IMG/VR virus record: IMGVR_UViG_3300037244_000020
Location: 26,838-90,837 of that record
Length of the DNA stretch: 64,000 nucleotides
Direction: 5' to 3' (one strand)
Source: a virus
Below the pieces are notes generated by a model that saw nothing but the letters and a program-made list of their open reading frames with translations, ran no database searches and had not been told where the DNA came from. Within the stretch, counting starts at the first letter, position 1. Every line of letters starts with the position of its first letter. A program made the translations under genes and the position numbers. Positions 40,037 through 46,970 of the stretch are shown piece by piece.

Positions 40037-40555
40037 ATGGCAACGATTACAGCGACGCAAGCCGGGGGGCAGAACCGCGTTGCTTTTTTACAGATGATCG
40101 CGGCGAGTGAGATTGGCCCGGCGCTGCTTGCCAAGACCGACGACGGCTATTCGTGCCTCGTAGGCGCCACGCCCGCGCGTCCTCTGACGTTCCCGTCTTA
40201 TGCGGACCACCCGAACGTCTTCAACGCAGCGCTCGATTCGACCGCAGCCGGACGCTACCAACTGCTGTATCACTGGTGGGCGGATCGCACCGTCAACGGC
40301 AAGGTGTACCACGGGTACAAGACGATGCTGGCGCTGAAAGACTTCAGCCCGCTGTCGCAGGATAAGGTCGCGCTGCAGCAGATCCGCGAGTGCAACGCGT
40401 TTCCGTATATCGATGCGGGCGATTTTGAGCACGCGGTCGCGCTGTGCGCGCACATTTGGGCCAGTTTGGCTGGCAGCACGTACGGCCAACATACGAACTC
40501 TCTGGCGCTTCTGCAGGGTTATTACACCGCAGCAGGCGGCACTCTGTCGACCTGA
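40037..40555 (+). CDS. Endolysin (lambda R-like transglycosylase)
   Basis: 172 residues. NRVAFLQMIAASEIGPALLA includes the catalytic Glu position (E in SEIG). DDGYSCLVGATP and the DHPNVFNAALDSTAAGRYQL motif match lambda gpR and phage lysozyme-like transglycosylases. No signal peptide is apparent, so export needs the holin. Confidence 0.88.
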   Translation: MATITATQAGGQNRVAFLQMIAASEIGPALLAKTDDGYSCLVGATPARPLTFPSYADHPNVFNAALDSTAAGRYQLLYHWWADRTVNGKVYHGYKTMLALKDFSPLSQDKVALQQIRECNAFPYIDAGDFEHAVALCAHIWASLAGSTYGQHTNSLALLQGYYTAAGGTLST

Positions 40556-40557
40556 CC

Positions 40558-40812
40558 ATGTGGACCTCCGCCAAAAAAGTCATCAAAGACTGCACGACGG
40601 AAAACAACGGGGAATCGTACTGCGCCTTCCGGGTCGCTGCGATGACGGTCATTGCAACGGGTTTCCCGACGTTTTTAGCCTGCACGATCTATACTGTCGT
40701 ACGTAATGGCACGTTCGACATGTGTTCGTTCGGTACAGCGCTTTGCGCGATACTCGGTGGCTGCGGCGTTCTCGCAGGCGGCGTGGCGCTCAAAGCCCGT
40801 ACGGAAATCTGA
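40558..40812 (+). CDS. Holin
   Basis: 84 residues starting MWTSAKKVIKDCTTENNGES. Two membrane segments are visible (RVAAMTVIATGFPTFLACTI and FGTALCAILGGCGVLAGGVA), the layout of class II holins. It starts 2 nt after the endolysin stop and is followed by the spanins. No strong ribosome binding site is seen, so it may be coupled to endolysin translation. Confidence 0.8.
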   Translation: MWTSAKKVIKDCTTENNGESYCAFRVAAMTVIATGFPTFLACTIYTVVRNGTFDMCSFGTALCAILGGCGVLAGGVALKARTEI

Positions 40813-40823
40813 CAGGAGACTCC

Positions 40824-41354
40824 ATGCCCAATCCTTACGTGATACTGGCGGCCTTTGGCGCGACCATCGGCCTAGCCGTCGCTTCTTTCGGTATCGGCCA
40901 TCACATCGAGTATCTCGAGCTGGTAGCTTACCAGAAGACGCAGGCTGCGGCGGCAGAGAAGCAAGTCGCAGACAACAAGACCGCGCTAGTCAAGCAGCAG
41001 CAGGCGGATCAGGCTGCGATGGACAAGATCAACCAAGACCACGGAGTGCAACTTAATGAGATCACTCAGCGTCGTGATGCTTTGCTCACTGCTAACCGCA
41101 ACCTTACTCAGCGGCTGTGGGTCAGTACCAGTTCCGGTAAGCAGCCTTCTGGCGTGCCCCAAGTTGGAGCCAGTGGACCCGATGATGCTCAATCCGGTCG
41201 AGCAGCACTTTCTTACGGATCTTCAAAGTTTTTCTACGATGAATTCGCCCAAGCCGACGTCGACACAGCAACCATCGCCGCTCTCCAGCAAATAGTCGCG
41301 CATGACCGGGAAGTGTGTAATGGAAGCTTGCCAGGCGCGGCGGCTGCGAAGTAG
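40824..41354 (+). CDS. i-spanin (Rz-like)
   Basis: 176 residues from the ATG at 40824 (AGGAG upstream). N-terminal membrane helix NPYVILAAFGATIGLAVASF, then a coiled coil rich in Gln, Ala and Lys (QTQAAAAEKQVADNKTAL-like). This is the Rz layout. An o-spanin gene lies inside it in another frame. Confidence 0.85.
   Translation: MPNPYVILAAFGATIGLAVASFGIGHHIEYLELVAYQKTQAAAAEKQVADNKTALVKQQQADQAAMDKINQDHGVQLNEITQRRDALLTANRNLTQRLWVSTSSGKQPSGVPQVGASGPDDAQSGRAALSYGSSKFFYDEFAQADVDTATIAALQQIVAHDREVCNGSLPGAAAAK
41056..41295 (+). CDS. o-spanin lipoprotein (Rz1-like), embedded in Rz
   Basis: 79 residues in an alternate frame inside the Rz gene. MRSLSVVMLCSLLTATLLSG is a lipoprotein signal with lipobox LLSG-C at Cys21; the rest is short and Pro-rich. 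Embedded Rz1 genes are typical in lambdoid phages. Together Rz and Rz1 fuse the inner and outer membranes at lysis, which implies a Gram-negative host. Confidence 0.85.
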   Translation: MRSLSVVMLCSLLTATLLSGCGSVPVPVSSLLACPKLEPVDPMMLNPVEQHFLTDLQSFSTMNSPKPTSTQQPSPLSSK

Positions 41355-41407
41355 AATAGCGCAACGCCACGATCGCGTACCCCTTCAGAGGTTCTGATAC
41401 GTTGTAG

Positions 41408-41440
41408 ATAAAGCCCGCTCTCGCGGGCTTTATTTTTTCT
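41408..41440. terminator. Terminator between the lysis genes and the repressor-like gene
   Basis: AAAGCCCGC and GCGGGCTTT flank a TCTC loop, followed by ATTTTTTC rightward. Leftward, the same stem is followed by ATCTAC. It closes the late operon and converges with the leftward gene 41430..41690. Confidence 0.88.
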
Positions 41441-41690
41441 CCCGATCCTTCAATTCCTCGCGGGCCTCTTCGCACTCACTGCAGTGCTCGATCGCGAAAC
41501 GGATGCCCTCCGAAAGATTCCCCTGCCCTAGCTTTCTGGCTAACCGCGAGTGTGTCGCTGTAAGTCGGGCGTAATACACTTCCATCGCTACATCCGGGTA
41601 CAGCCTTTTTCTTCCTGGCTTTTCCACCCGAATCTCCTCCCCCATTTCGTATGACGCATCGAATTCGTCAGACGCCGATGATCTTACCAT
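41430..41690 (-). CDS. Ribbon-helix-helix-like repressor
   Basis: 86 residues. The core KPGRKRLYPDVAMEVYYARL followed by QGNLSEGIRFAIEHC has the beta strand, helix, NxSEGIR... pattern of ribbon-helix-helix regulators. The tail is acidic. The ATG at 41690 is supported by the start of recognisable sequence; the much longer open frame to the right is antisense to the next gene. It is divergent from 41757..42803, so it may control that operon. Confidence 0.68.
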   Translation of the reverse strand: MVRSSASDEFDASYEMGEEIRVEKPGRKRLYPDVAMEVYYARLTATHSRLARKLGQGNLSEGIRFAIEHCSECEEAREELKDREKK

Positions 41691-41756
41691 GCGTGTTAAG
41701 CGGAGAGACCGCGTAGTCGTACGGCGGAAACAACATCTTACACAAAAGGAACGAAC

Positions 41757-42803
41757 ATGGACGGCACCACATCCTCGCCTGTCACCCACAACGTCTATAC
41801 CACGGGCAGCGGTGACGGGGCAGCAGGGGGCAGCAGCGCTCTGCATTCGATCATCCCCGCCATGATGGCGATGGGCCAGAACCAGAATCAGCACCTCCCG
41901 GCTATCGCCGCTGCGGCGCTTGCTGGCGGAGCAGGTGGCGTCGGTCGAGGCACTCACGCGGGTCTGGGCGCAGCCGCTGGCGGCGCGATCGGCTTCGTGC
42001 TCGGCGCGTTGCTCAACGGCGGCAGCGGCGGTCTGTTCGGGGGTAACAACAACCGGAATGAAGGTAGCCTCGTGACCACGACTGACTTGAACACAGCCCT
42101 GAATCAGCAATCGCAGAATCAAAACACCAACGCGATCCTTCAGCAACTCTCGGCCATCGCCGTTGCGATTCCTGAGAACGAAGGCAAGGTTCAACTGGCT
42201 ATCTCGCAGTCGGAGAACCACATCTCGACGCTGGCACAGCAAAACGCGCTGTACTTGGCGAACAGCACCGCTGCGATCAACCAGAACGTCAGCAGCAACA
42301 CGGCGACCATTATTGCGGCAGCAGGCACCAACAAGGATGCGATCAACGCTGCGTCGAACTTGTCGCAACTGGGCATTTCGAACCTCAGCACGATCGCGCA
42401 GCAACTGGCGGCGGGCCTTGGTCTGCAGGCTGCGAACAACCTGTCTGTCATCCAGACGACGATCCGCGATGATGGCGACAAGACGCGCGCCCTCATGACG
42501 GCGTTCAATGACGCGACGCTGAACCGCATCATCACGACGCAGGCCAACGAGATCATCGAGTTGCGCAACGATCGTACGGTGAGAGGCAACGGTCTGGAGA
42601 TCACGCAAACCGTCAACCAAGTCCAGGCGCAAGCCCAGGCTCAACAACAGCAACAACAGCAGTTCCTGGTTCTGTCGAACATCGCTTCGTCGCTCTCGGG
42701 CCTGACTCAAATTGCTCATGCTACTAACCAGAACGTCATCGCTGGCAATACGGGCGCTGTCACGACTGGTGCGCAGTCTGCCAACCCTGTGAACGTGGCG
42801 TAG
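41757..42803 (+). CDS. Gln/Asn-rich protein with Gly-rich membrane-like segment
   Basis: 348 residues. The N-terminal third includes LPAIAAAALAGGAGGVGRGT and GLGAAAGGAIGFVLGALLNG, a Gly-rich segment that might insert in membranes. The rest is a long helical repeat region with Asn/Gln-rich helices (AINQNVSSNTATIIAAAGTN) and a Q7 run. Its last 20 residues (IAGNTGAVTTGAQSANPVNV plus Ala) recur at the end of 42862..43053. Virion or host-surface role possible; unknown. Confidence 0.72.
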   Translation: MDGTTSSPVTHNVYTTGSGDGAAGGSSALHSIIPAMMAMGQNQNQHLPAIAAAALAGGAGGVGRGTHAGLGAAAGGAIGFVLGALLNGGSGGLFGGNNNRNEGSLVTTTDLNTALNQQSQNQNTNAILQQLSAIAVAIPENEGKVQLAISQSENHISTLAQQNALYLANSTAAINQNVSSNTATIIAAAGTNKDAINAASNLSQLGISNLSTIAQQLAAGLGLQAANNLSVIQTTIRDDGDKTRALMTAFNDATLNRIITTQANEIIELRNDRTVRGNGLEITQTVNQVQAQAQAQQQQQQQFLVLSNIASSLSGLTQIAHATNQNVIAGNTGAVTTGAQSANPVNVA

Positions 42804-42818
42804 CCGCGAAGTTGTTAG

Positions 42819-42843
42819 AGGGCCGACTCTAAAGGTCGGCCCT
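42819..42843 (+). terminator. Hairpin after 41757..42803
   Basis: AGGGCCGAC and GTCGGCCCT flank TCTAAAG. Strong stem without a T run; it could slow or process the transcript between the two tag-sharing genes. AAAGGAGG follows it and serves as ribosome binding site for the next gene. Confidence 0.6.
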
Positions 42844-42861
42844 GCTTAAAGGAGGATTACG

Positions 42862-43053
42862 ATGCTAATTTCGCCGATCCAGATGGCGCAGATGCAGTTT
42901 CTGTTGAGCCAACTGCAGATGGTCAGGTTTTTTAGTTTCCTGGCTCCCCAGCGTTTGCAGGTTGCGAAGGCCCGTAACCAGCAAATTATCACGGGGAATC
43001 TCGCGGCGGTGACTACGGGCGCGCAGAACGCCAACCCGATAAACGTGGCGTAA
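42862..43053 (+). CDS. Small protein sharing a C-terminal tag
   Basis: 63 residues. The N-terminal 40 residues (MLISPIQMAQMQFLLSQLQM...) are hydrophobic and helical. The last 20 (ITGNLAAVTTGAQNANPINV plus Ala) closely copy the end of 41757..42803. A good ribosome binding site precedes it. No known family. Confidence 0.7.
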   Translation: MLISPIQMAQMQFLLSQLQMVRFFSFLAPQRLQVAKARNQQIITGNLAAVTTGAQNANPINVA

Positions 43054-43091
43054 TCCTGTCCGCTTTTACGCAGGATCAATGAGAGGTCCCC

Positions 43092-43469
43092 GTGCTTCAG
43101 ATACTCCCGTTTTCAGGGATGTCGATGGCTCAAGGTAGCCTGTTGCAGCAGCAATTCGGATTGATCCAGCAGCAGCAGTCGCTGCAGCCTGTGGTCTTTC
43201 AGCCCGTGCAGCAACAACAGTCCAGCAACTTGCCTGTCGTCATCCCACCTCTACCTCCTACGCCGACTCCCGATCTTTCGTACGTGTTCACGCAGACTTC
43301 GGTGTCTCCGGTGTGGACCATTAATCACAACCTAGGGACGTTTCCCTCGGTGACGATCGTAGATCCGTCGGGCAACCAAGTATTCGCTCAGGTTCAGTAC
43401 ATCAACAGCAACCAGGTAGTCGTCACATTCTCGCAACCCTTTGCGGGTTCGGCCTACCTGAGTGCGTAA
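43092..43469 (+). CDS. Gln-rich head plus beta domain
   Basis: 125 residues. Residues 10-60 are Gln-rich (GLIQQQQSLQPVVFQPVQQQ) and then Pro-rich. The C-terminal 60 residues form a beta domain with SPVWTINHNLGTFPSVTIVD and PSGNQVFAQVQYINSNQVVV, a fold type seen in phage fibre and decoration modules. It shares NHNLGT with the next gene. Confidence 0.7.
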   Translation: MLQILPFSGMSMAQGSLLQQQFGLIQQQQSLQPVVFQPVQQQQSSNLPVVIPPLPPTPTPDLSYVFTQTSVSPVWTINHNLGTFPSVTIVDPSGNQVFAQVQYINSNQVVVTFSQPFAGSAYLSA

Positions 43470-43481
43470 GGAGAAAGAATT

Positions 43482-43877
43482 ATGGCAATCGATGTCTATG
43501 CTTCATTCGACATGCACCAGAACGTCATCAGCGAGTTCGCAATTCAAAGCGGCGCAGCGTTCCCTGCAACTCCCGTTCTCGGTCAGCATTTCATCTTGAC
43601 ACCGGGTAACGTCGAGTCATACTGGAACGGTACCGTCTGGGTTGCGCTCGGCAACGGCCCGTATAAGTTCGCTCAGACCATCGGCAACGGCGTTCTGCTG
43701 ACTTTCGTGGTGAACCACAACCTGGGAACGCAAGATACGATAGAGTCGCTGTATAGCGTCTCTGCGCCGTTTGCGGAACAGATCGCTGTAGTTCAGCATA
43801 CGGACGCGAACAACACGACGTTCATTTTCACTATCCCGCCTGCGTTGAACTCTGTGCGGGCGGTCATCCACGCCTAA
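43482..43877 (+). CDS. Beta-domain protein, partner of 43092..43469
   Basis: 131 residues. ILTPGNVESYWNGTVWVALG followed by VLLTFVVNHNLGTQDTIESL; the NHNLGT turn matches the previous protein. It ends with a NTTFIFTIPPALNSVRAVIH strand pattern. It is probably a small virion surface or fibre-tip module. AAGGAG precedes the ATG. Confidence 0.72.
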   Translation: MAIDVYASFDMHQNVISEFAIQSGAAFPATPVLGQHFILTPGNVESYWNGTVWVALGNGPYKFAQTIGNGVLLTFVVNHNLGTQDTIESLYSVSAPFAEQIAVVQHTDANNTTFIFTIPPALNSVRAVIHA

Positions 43878-43893
43878 TAGGCAGGAGGGCATC

Positions 43894-44085
43894 ATGTTCG
43901 GTCCGTTCGGGTTCCCAGGAATTTTCCCAGGGTTTGGTTTCGGCGGCATTCTGCCCTCCTACATACCGTACTTGGTAGCGAACGGATTCGGCAAGTGCAA
44001 CTGTTCGAATCCTCTGCAGAACCTGCCGTCGTTCATTTTCCAGCCGCTCATCACGCCATTTCCGTTCACAAGGCGGTTCTGGTAA
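43894..44085 (+). CDS. Gly/Phe-rich small protein
   Basis: 63 residues. MFGPFGFPGIFPGFGFGGIL is strongly Gly/Phe/Pro-rich, followed by CNCS and an aromatic tail ending FTRRFW. The aromatic-rich low complexity suggests an assembling or surface-associated peptide. AGGAGG precedes the start. Unknown function. Confidence 0.65.
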   Translation: MFGPFGFPGIFPGFGFGGILPSYIPYLVANGFGKCNCSNPLQNLPSFIFQPLITPFPFTRRFW

Positions 44086-44087
44086 AG

Positions 44088-44116
44088 AAAGCCCCGCTCA
44101 AAAAGCGGGGCTTTTT
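44088..44116. terminator. Bidirectional terminator between converging operons
   Basis: GCCCCGCT and AGCGGGGC with flanking AAA/TTT pairs; TTTTT follows in the rightward direction and TTTCTTT in the leftward one. It separates the rightward structural set from the leftward replication operon. Confidence 0.9.
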
Positions 44117-44292
44117 CCTTCCAGCATCACAGCGTACTCGACTGCCGCCCCGCTCATGCGCGCCCGGCTGGCGACTGCGAAATTGGCGTCGGACACCGAA
44201 GGGTAAGACCGAGGCAACCGCTGCCAGCCAGTAGGCTCTTTAGCGTACCCGCGCCGGATGCGGTACCAGATGCAGTAGACCTCAGAATTCAT
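44098..44292 (-). CDS. Hypothetical protein
   Basis: 64 residues starting MNSEVYCIWYRIRRGYAKEP. Basic, aromatic N-terminus and an Ala-rich helix with the end AVMLEGKSPAF lying in the terminator. The ATG at 44292 lies within the end of the upstream gene. It is the last gene of the leftward operon. Unknown function. Confidence 0.6.
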   Translation of the reverse strand: MNSEVYCIWYRIRRGYAKEPTGWQRLPRSYPSVSDANFAVASRARMSGAAVEYAVMLEGKSPAF

Positions 44293-44482
44293 GAGGTGCC
44301 CACAGCGCTCGGTTCTGTGCGCTTCGCCTCTGCAGTTCCAGCCCCTCTTTCCTAAGACAGTCGACCTCACGCTGCATGGAGTCGATACTGGCGAGAAGTA
44401 CCGCGTCAGCGATCTCACGCTGCTTTCGGCGCTCCCTACGCCGTCGCTGCAGTTTCTCGGTATCGTCTTTGACGTCTTTCAT
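44282..44482 (-). CDS. Basic coiled-coil protein
   Basis: 66 residues, MKDVKDDTEKLQRRRRERRK..., very basic and helical. The start overlaps the upstream stop as TGATG (44480-44484). It may bind nucleic acid. No known family. Confidence 0.65.
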   Translation of the reverse strand: MKDVKDDTEKLQRRRRERRKQREIADAVLLASIDSMQREVDCLRKEGLELQRRSAQNRALWAPHEF

Positions 44483-44649
44483 CACTTCTTCCTCTTAACA
44501 CGTTCAGGTAGATTTTTGACCGGCACGCCCTTTTGTGCAGCGACAAGTTTCTTCGCTGCGGTCTGCGACAGTCCGGTCTTCTTGGCAATTGCAGGACTGC
44601 GCGCCGCCGCCTGAAAAAGCCTGTTCTGGGCTTTGCTGACCGCAGGCAT
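44482..44649 (-). CDS. DUF3008-like small protein
   Basis: 55 residues. MPAVSKAQNRLFQAAARSP matches the small family with opening MPAVSKAQQRF seen in many phages (DUF3008), and LVAAQKGVPVKNLPERVKRK ends in its usual basic tail. Function unknown. It overlaps both neighbours (TAATG at 44649, TGATG at 44482). Confidence 0.72.
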   Translation of the reverse strand: MPAVSKAQNRLFQAAARSPAIAKKTGLSQTAAKKLVAAQKGVPVKNLPERVKRKK

Positions 44650-45479
44650 TACACCGCCCTCTGTATCTCATCGACGAATTTCAGCGTCTCGCGCCGCAAG
44701 TGGTCGGCGAGGCGTGGGTCGATGATGCTCTTGATGGTGGCGGCTTCAATTCCGAGCGTTGCAGCGGTCTCGAAGTCGAGAGCCGACTTGGCAGACGTCA
44801 GGATCGGGTCCACGCCTGCCCCGGCCACAGGGCAACCGCCCGGGCCGTCGCACAGCGCGAGGACAGCTTGCCAGTCTTTGCTGCGTTTCGTGCAGGTATC
44901 GATCAGCGTGTACTCGTCCGGGTCCAGCAAGTGCGCCTCAAACCGTGCGTGCTCCTCGACGATCTCAGCCCAGAACTTGACAACTTCCTGCCGGTCATAT
45001 TCCGACTGGCCGCCAGCGAGTTGCGTAAGGCGCGTCGTCCACCGCTCCGCCTCATGCTGCGTGTGCTCGAAGAACAGGGGCCAGACGAGGCTGCGTAACG
45101 CGCCGCTGGTCTGTGCTGCGCCCTGCTTTGCCTTGTAGTCGATGAACGGCTTGATGGCGTCAGTGACCATTGTACAGAACGCCTTCAGACCGTCCAGCTT
45201 GGGCGGCCCGCTGGCGTCGATCTTCTTGAGTAGGTCGGAGAACGTCTTATTGAACTGCTGCGCTTGGGTGCGTTCGGCCTGCGCGACTTCGGGGGGCATC
45301 AGCAGCACGAAGAATAGCGCGTGTTCCGCCATGATGTCGACGGCGAAGCGCGCATCGGCCCATGCGTGCAAGCACGGATCGGCCTGGTCGAGCGGAGGGA
45401 GTGTCACGATCTTTTCGAACTCTGAGTCAGGGGAAACGATACCGTCCCTGTCGTATAGGATGAACTGCGCTGCTGCCAT
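44649..45479 (-). CDS. DUF2935-like helical protein
   Basis: 276 residues. Two similar helical segments, ADARFAVDIMAEHALFFVLL and WAEIVEEHARFEAHLLDPDE, match the repeated W-x3-(M/V)xEHAxF pattern of DUF2935, a bacterial ferritin-like family. The E-H pairs could bind metal. It is a strange gene for a phage, and its location near small unknown genes gives no clear role. Assignment is from pattern only. Confidence 0.6.
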   Translation of the reverse strand: MAAAQFILYDRDGIVSPDSEFEKIVTLPPLDQADPCLHAWADARFAVDIMAEHALFFVLLMPPEVAQAERTQAQQFNKTFSDLLKKIDASGPPKLDGLKAFCTMVTDAIKPFIDYKAKQGAAQTSGALRSLVWPLFFEHTQHEAERWTTRLTQLAGGQSEYDRQEVVKFWAEIVEEHARFEAHLLDPDEYTLIDTCTKRSKDWQAVLALCDGPGGCPVAGAGVDPILTSAKSALDFETAATLGIEAATIKSIIDPRLADHLRRETLKFVDEIQRAV

Positions 45480-45492
45480 GATTGGTCTCCGG

Positions 45493-46185
45493 TTACTTCA
45501 CTTTGCCTGCGAGGAACTCGCAGTAGGTAGCATACAACTCCCGGAACTTTACCTTGGCGATGTCCGAATCAAGGAATTGCTGGAAGCCTGGCGCCCCCAT
45601 CTTCACGTGCAGGCCGATCTCTACCATCTGCTCGATAGACAGGGTTGCCATCGCGATCTTGAGGATGGGCGCCCACATCTTGACGTCGGGCAGCATCGAC
45701 CCTTTTGCAGCCGGGGCGGGGGTTGGCGCTTCTACGGGTGTGGCTTGTGGGAGGGCGGGTGCGGTCATGTCGGGTTCCGGTTGGGGCGAGGGCAACGGCG
45801 CAGGCGTTTCCTGAACGACAGGCGCCGGGGCGGGAGAAGGCTCCTGCTGCAGCGCTTGGGCAGATTCAGGGACCGCCACAGGTGCAGCCGCTTCAAGAGT
45901 AGCGGGCGGGGCAACAGCAGGGGCCGGGACCGCAGCGTTGGTCATAACTTGCTGGACCATCGAAGGCGTCATGGGCAGCGATGGCGAATTCTGCTGTAGA
46001 GCCGCCAATTGGTCAGCGAGCGACACATTGGGATTTGCCGACTGCATCGCCTTAAGCGCTGCGATCTGGGCCTGCAGCGCCTCGATCTGCTGGTTCTGCG
46101 AGAGTGGTGCGCTGCTCAATTTCAACCTCTTTAGGTATCTGCGGATCATCCATTCGGCGATCCAGGATTTCACTTTCGTCAGCAT
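45493..46185 (-). CDS. Pro/Ala-rich linker protein with terminal domains
   Basis: 230 residues. A basic N-terminal helix (MLTKVKSWIAEWMIRRYLKR), a coiled coil, a 90-residue Pro/Ala/Val linker (residues about 80-165) and a conserved-looking C-terminal helical domain (KMWAPILKIAMATLSIEQMV...). It may connect a membrane or nucleic acid anchor to a partner. No known family. It overlaps the HAD gene by 7 nt. Confidence 0.68.
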   Translation of the reverse strand: MLTKVKSWIAEWMIRRYLKRLKLSSAPLSQNQQIEALQAQIAALKAMQSANPNVSLADQLAALQQNSPSLPMTPSMVQQVMTNAAVPAPAVAPPATLEAAAPVAVPESAQALQQEPSPAPAPVVQETPAPLPSPQPEPDMTAPALPQATPVEAPTPAPAAKGSMLPDVKMWAPILKIAMATLSIEQMVEIGLHVKMGAPGFQQFLDSDIAKVKFRELYATYCEFLAGKVK

Positions 46186-46616
46186 GGCGGCAGCACGTGA
46201 AAGCAGGTAACCCCTTCCGCGCGGTACATGCTGACTACAGGCATCTCGTTATCATAGGCGCACAGGACGCGCTCGCTTGGGATTGTTCCGTCGTGCAGCC
46301 AGCGCATCTTTATGTCAGCAGCTTCACGCGTGTCGCCAGCCGGGCGCATCAGCAGCCTGTTGTAGTAAATGTTGTGCTTGAATAACCAGTCTTCGGTATG
46401 GCTGCGGACCGAGTCGCTGCGCGCGGACACGATCCACATATCGCGACTGGCTGTGAAGTGGTCGCAGAATACCGATATGACTTCTTCGTAAGGCGCGTCA
46501 TCGACGCACGCTGCGGTATAGGCGTCCCAGTCGATCGGCTGTTCCCGCAGGAGATGGGCGCGGTGCGCCGTGAGTGCCAGCGTGTCATCAAGGTCAAATA
46601 TCACTAGGTCCCGCAT
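46179..46616 (-). CDS. HAD-family phosphatase (polynucleotide 3'-phosphatase-like)
   Basis: 145 residues. Motif I is IFDLDDTLALT (catalytic Asp pair). The DMWIVSARSDSVRSHTEDWL segment is motif II, and VLCAYDNEMPVVSMY is motif IV. The size, the absence of a cap domain, and the MRPAGDTREAADIKMRWL stretch resemble the 3'-phosphatase half of T4 Pnkp. It could repair nicked nucleic acid. AAGGAG lies 7 nt before the start. Confidence 0.78.
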   Translation of the reverse strand: MRDLVIFDLDDTLALTAHRAHLLREQPIDWDAYTAACVDDAPYEEVISVFCDHFTASRDMWIVSARSDSVRSHTEDWLFKHNIYYNRLLMRPAGDTREAADIKMRWLHDGTIPSERVLCAYDNEMPVVSMYRAEGVTCFHVLPPC

Positions 46617-46755
46617 GCCGCGCTCCTTGGTCGAAGGCGTCGGCTGCCTGACCGCACCTGCTGGTTGCCCATATGACGCCGAGGATGAATCCGACGCCAG
46701 CGCAGACTAGAAGACACACAGCCAGAAGCAATGCAGCGTTCGAGTATTCGATCAC
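46594..46755 (-). CDS. Small membrane protein
   Basis: 53 residues from a GTG at 46755 with GAGG 6 nt upstream. The frame IEYSNAALLLAVCLLVCAGV followed by GFILGVIW is one long membrane helix; the tail is soluble with one Cys. It overlaps the start of the HAD gene by 23 nt. Function unknown. Confidence 0.5.
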   Translation of the reverse strand: MIEYSNAALLLAVCLLVCAGVGFILGVIWATSRCGQAADAFDQGARHAGPSDI

Positions 46756-46880
46756 GTTCACCCTCGACAGGATGGAAAAAGGGCCGCACGTGAAGGCCGG
46801 CCTAAAGCCACATCAACCGGGGGATTGATGCAGGACTCCATCCTATATCGTCGGACGAAGCAAAGTCGTAACGAAGTGTA

Positions 46881-46970
46881 TCAACGCAGCCACCAGACGA
46901 GCGAGGCTACCACAGCACCGATTAGAGCGCTGCGGAGGTGGGAGAGGATCAGCCGGGTGCGGTAATGCAT
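46881..46970 (-). CDS. 29-residue membrane peptide
   Basis: MHYRTRLILSHLRSALIGAV followed by VASLVWWLR: a basic start and a hydrophobic segment. GGGAG is 8 nt before the ATG, which lies inside the end of thyX. The adjoining stretch 46771-46880 shows no other gene. Confidence 0.4.
   Translation of the reverse strand: MHYRTRLILSHLRSALIGAVVASLVWWLR

Noticed and set aside
41691-42719. Extended leftward frame continuing from the repressor-like gene
   Set aside because: The extra part is antisense to 41757..42803 and highly Arg/Leu/Val-rich; only the last 86 codons look like a protein.
46604-46789. A 61-codon leftward Arg-rich frame before the HAD gene
   Set aside because: The alternative frame 46594..46755 encodes a clear membrane helix with a ribosome binding site, so this one is probably its shadow.
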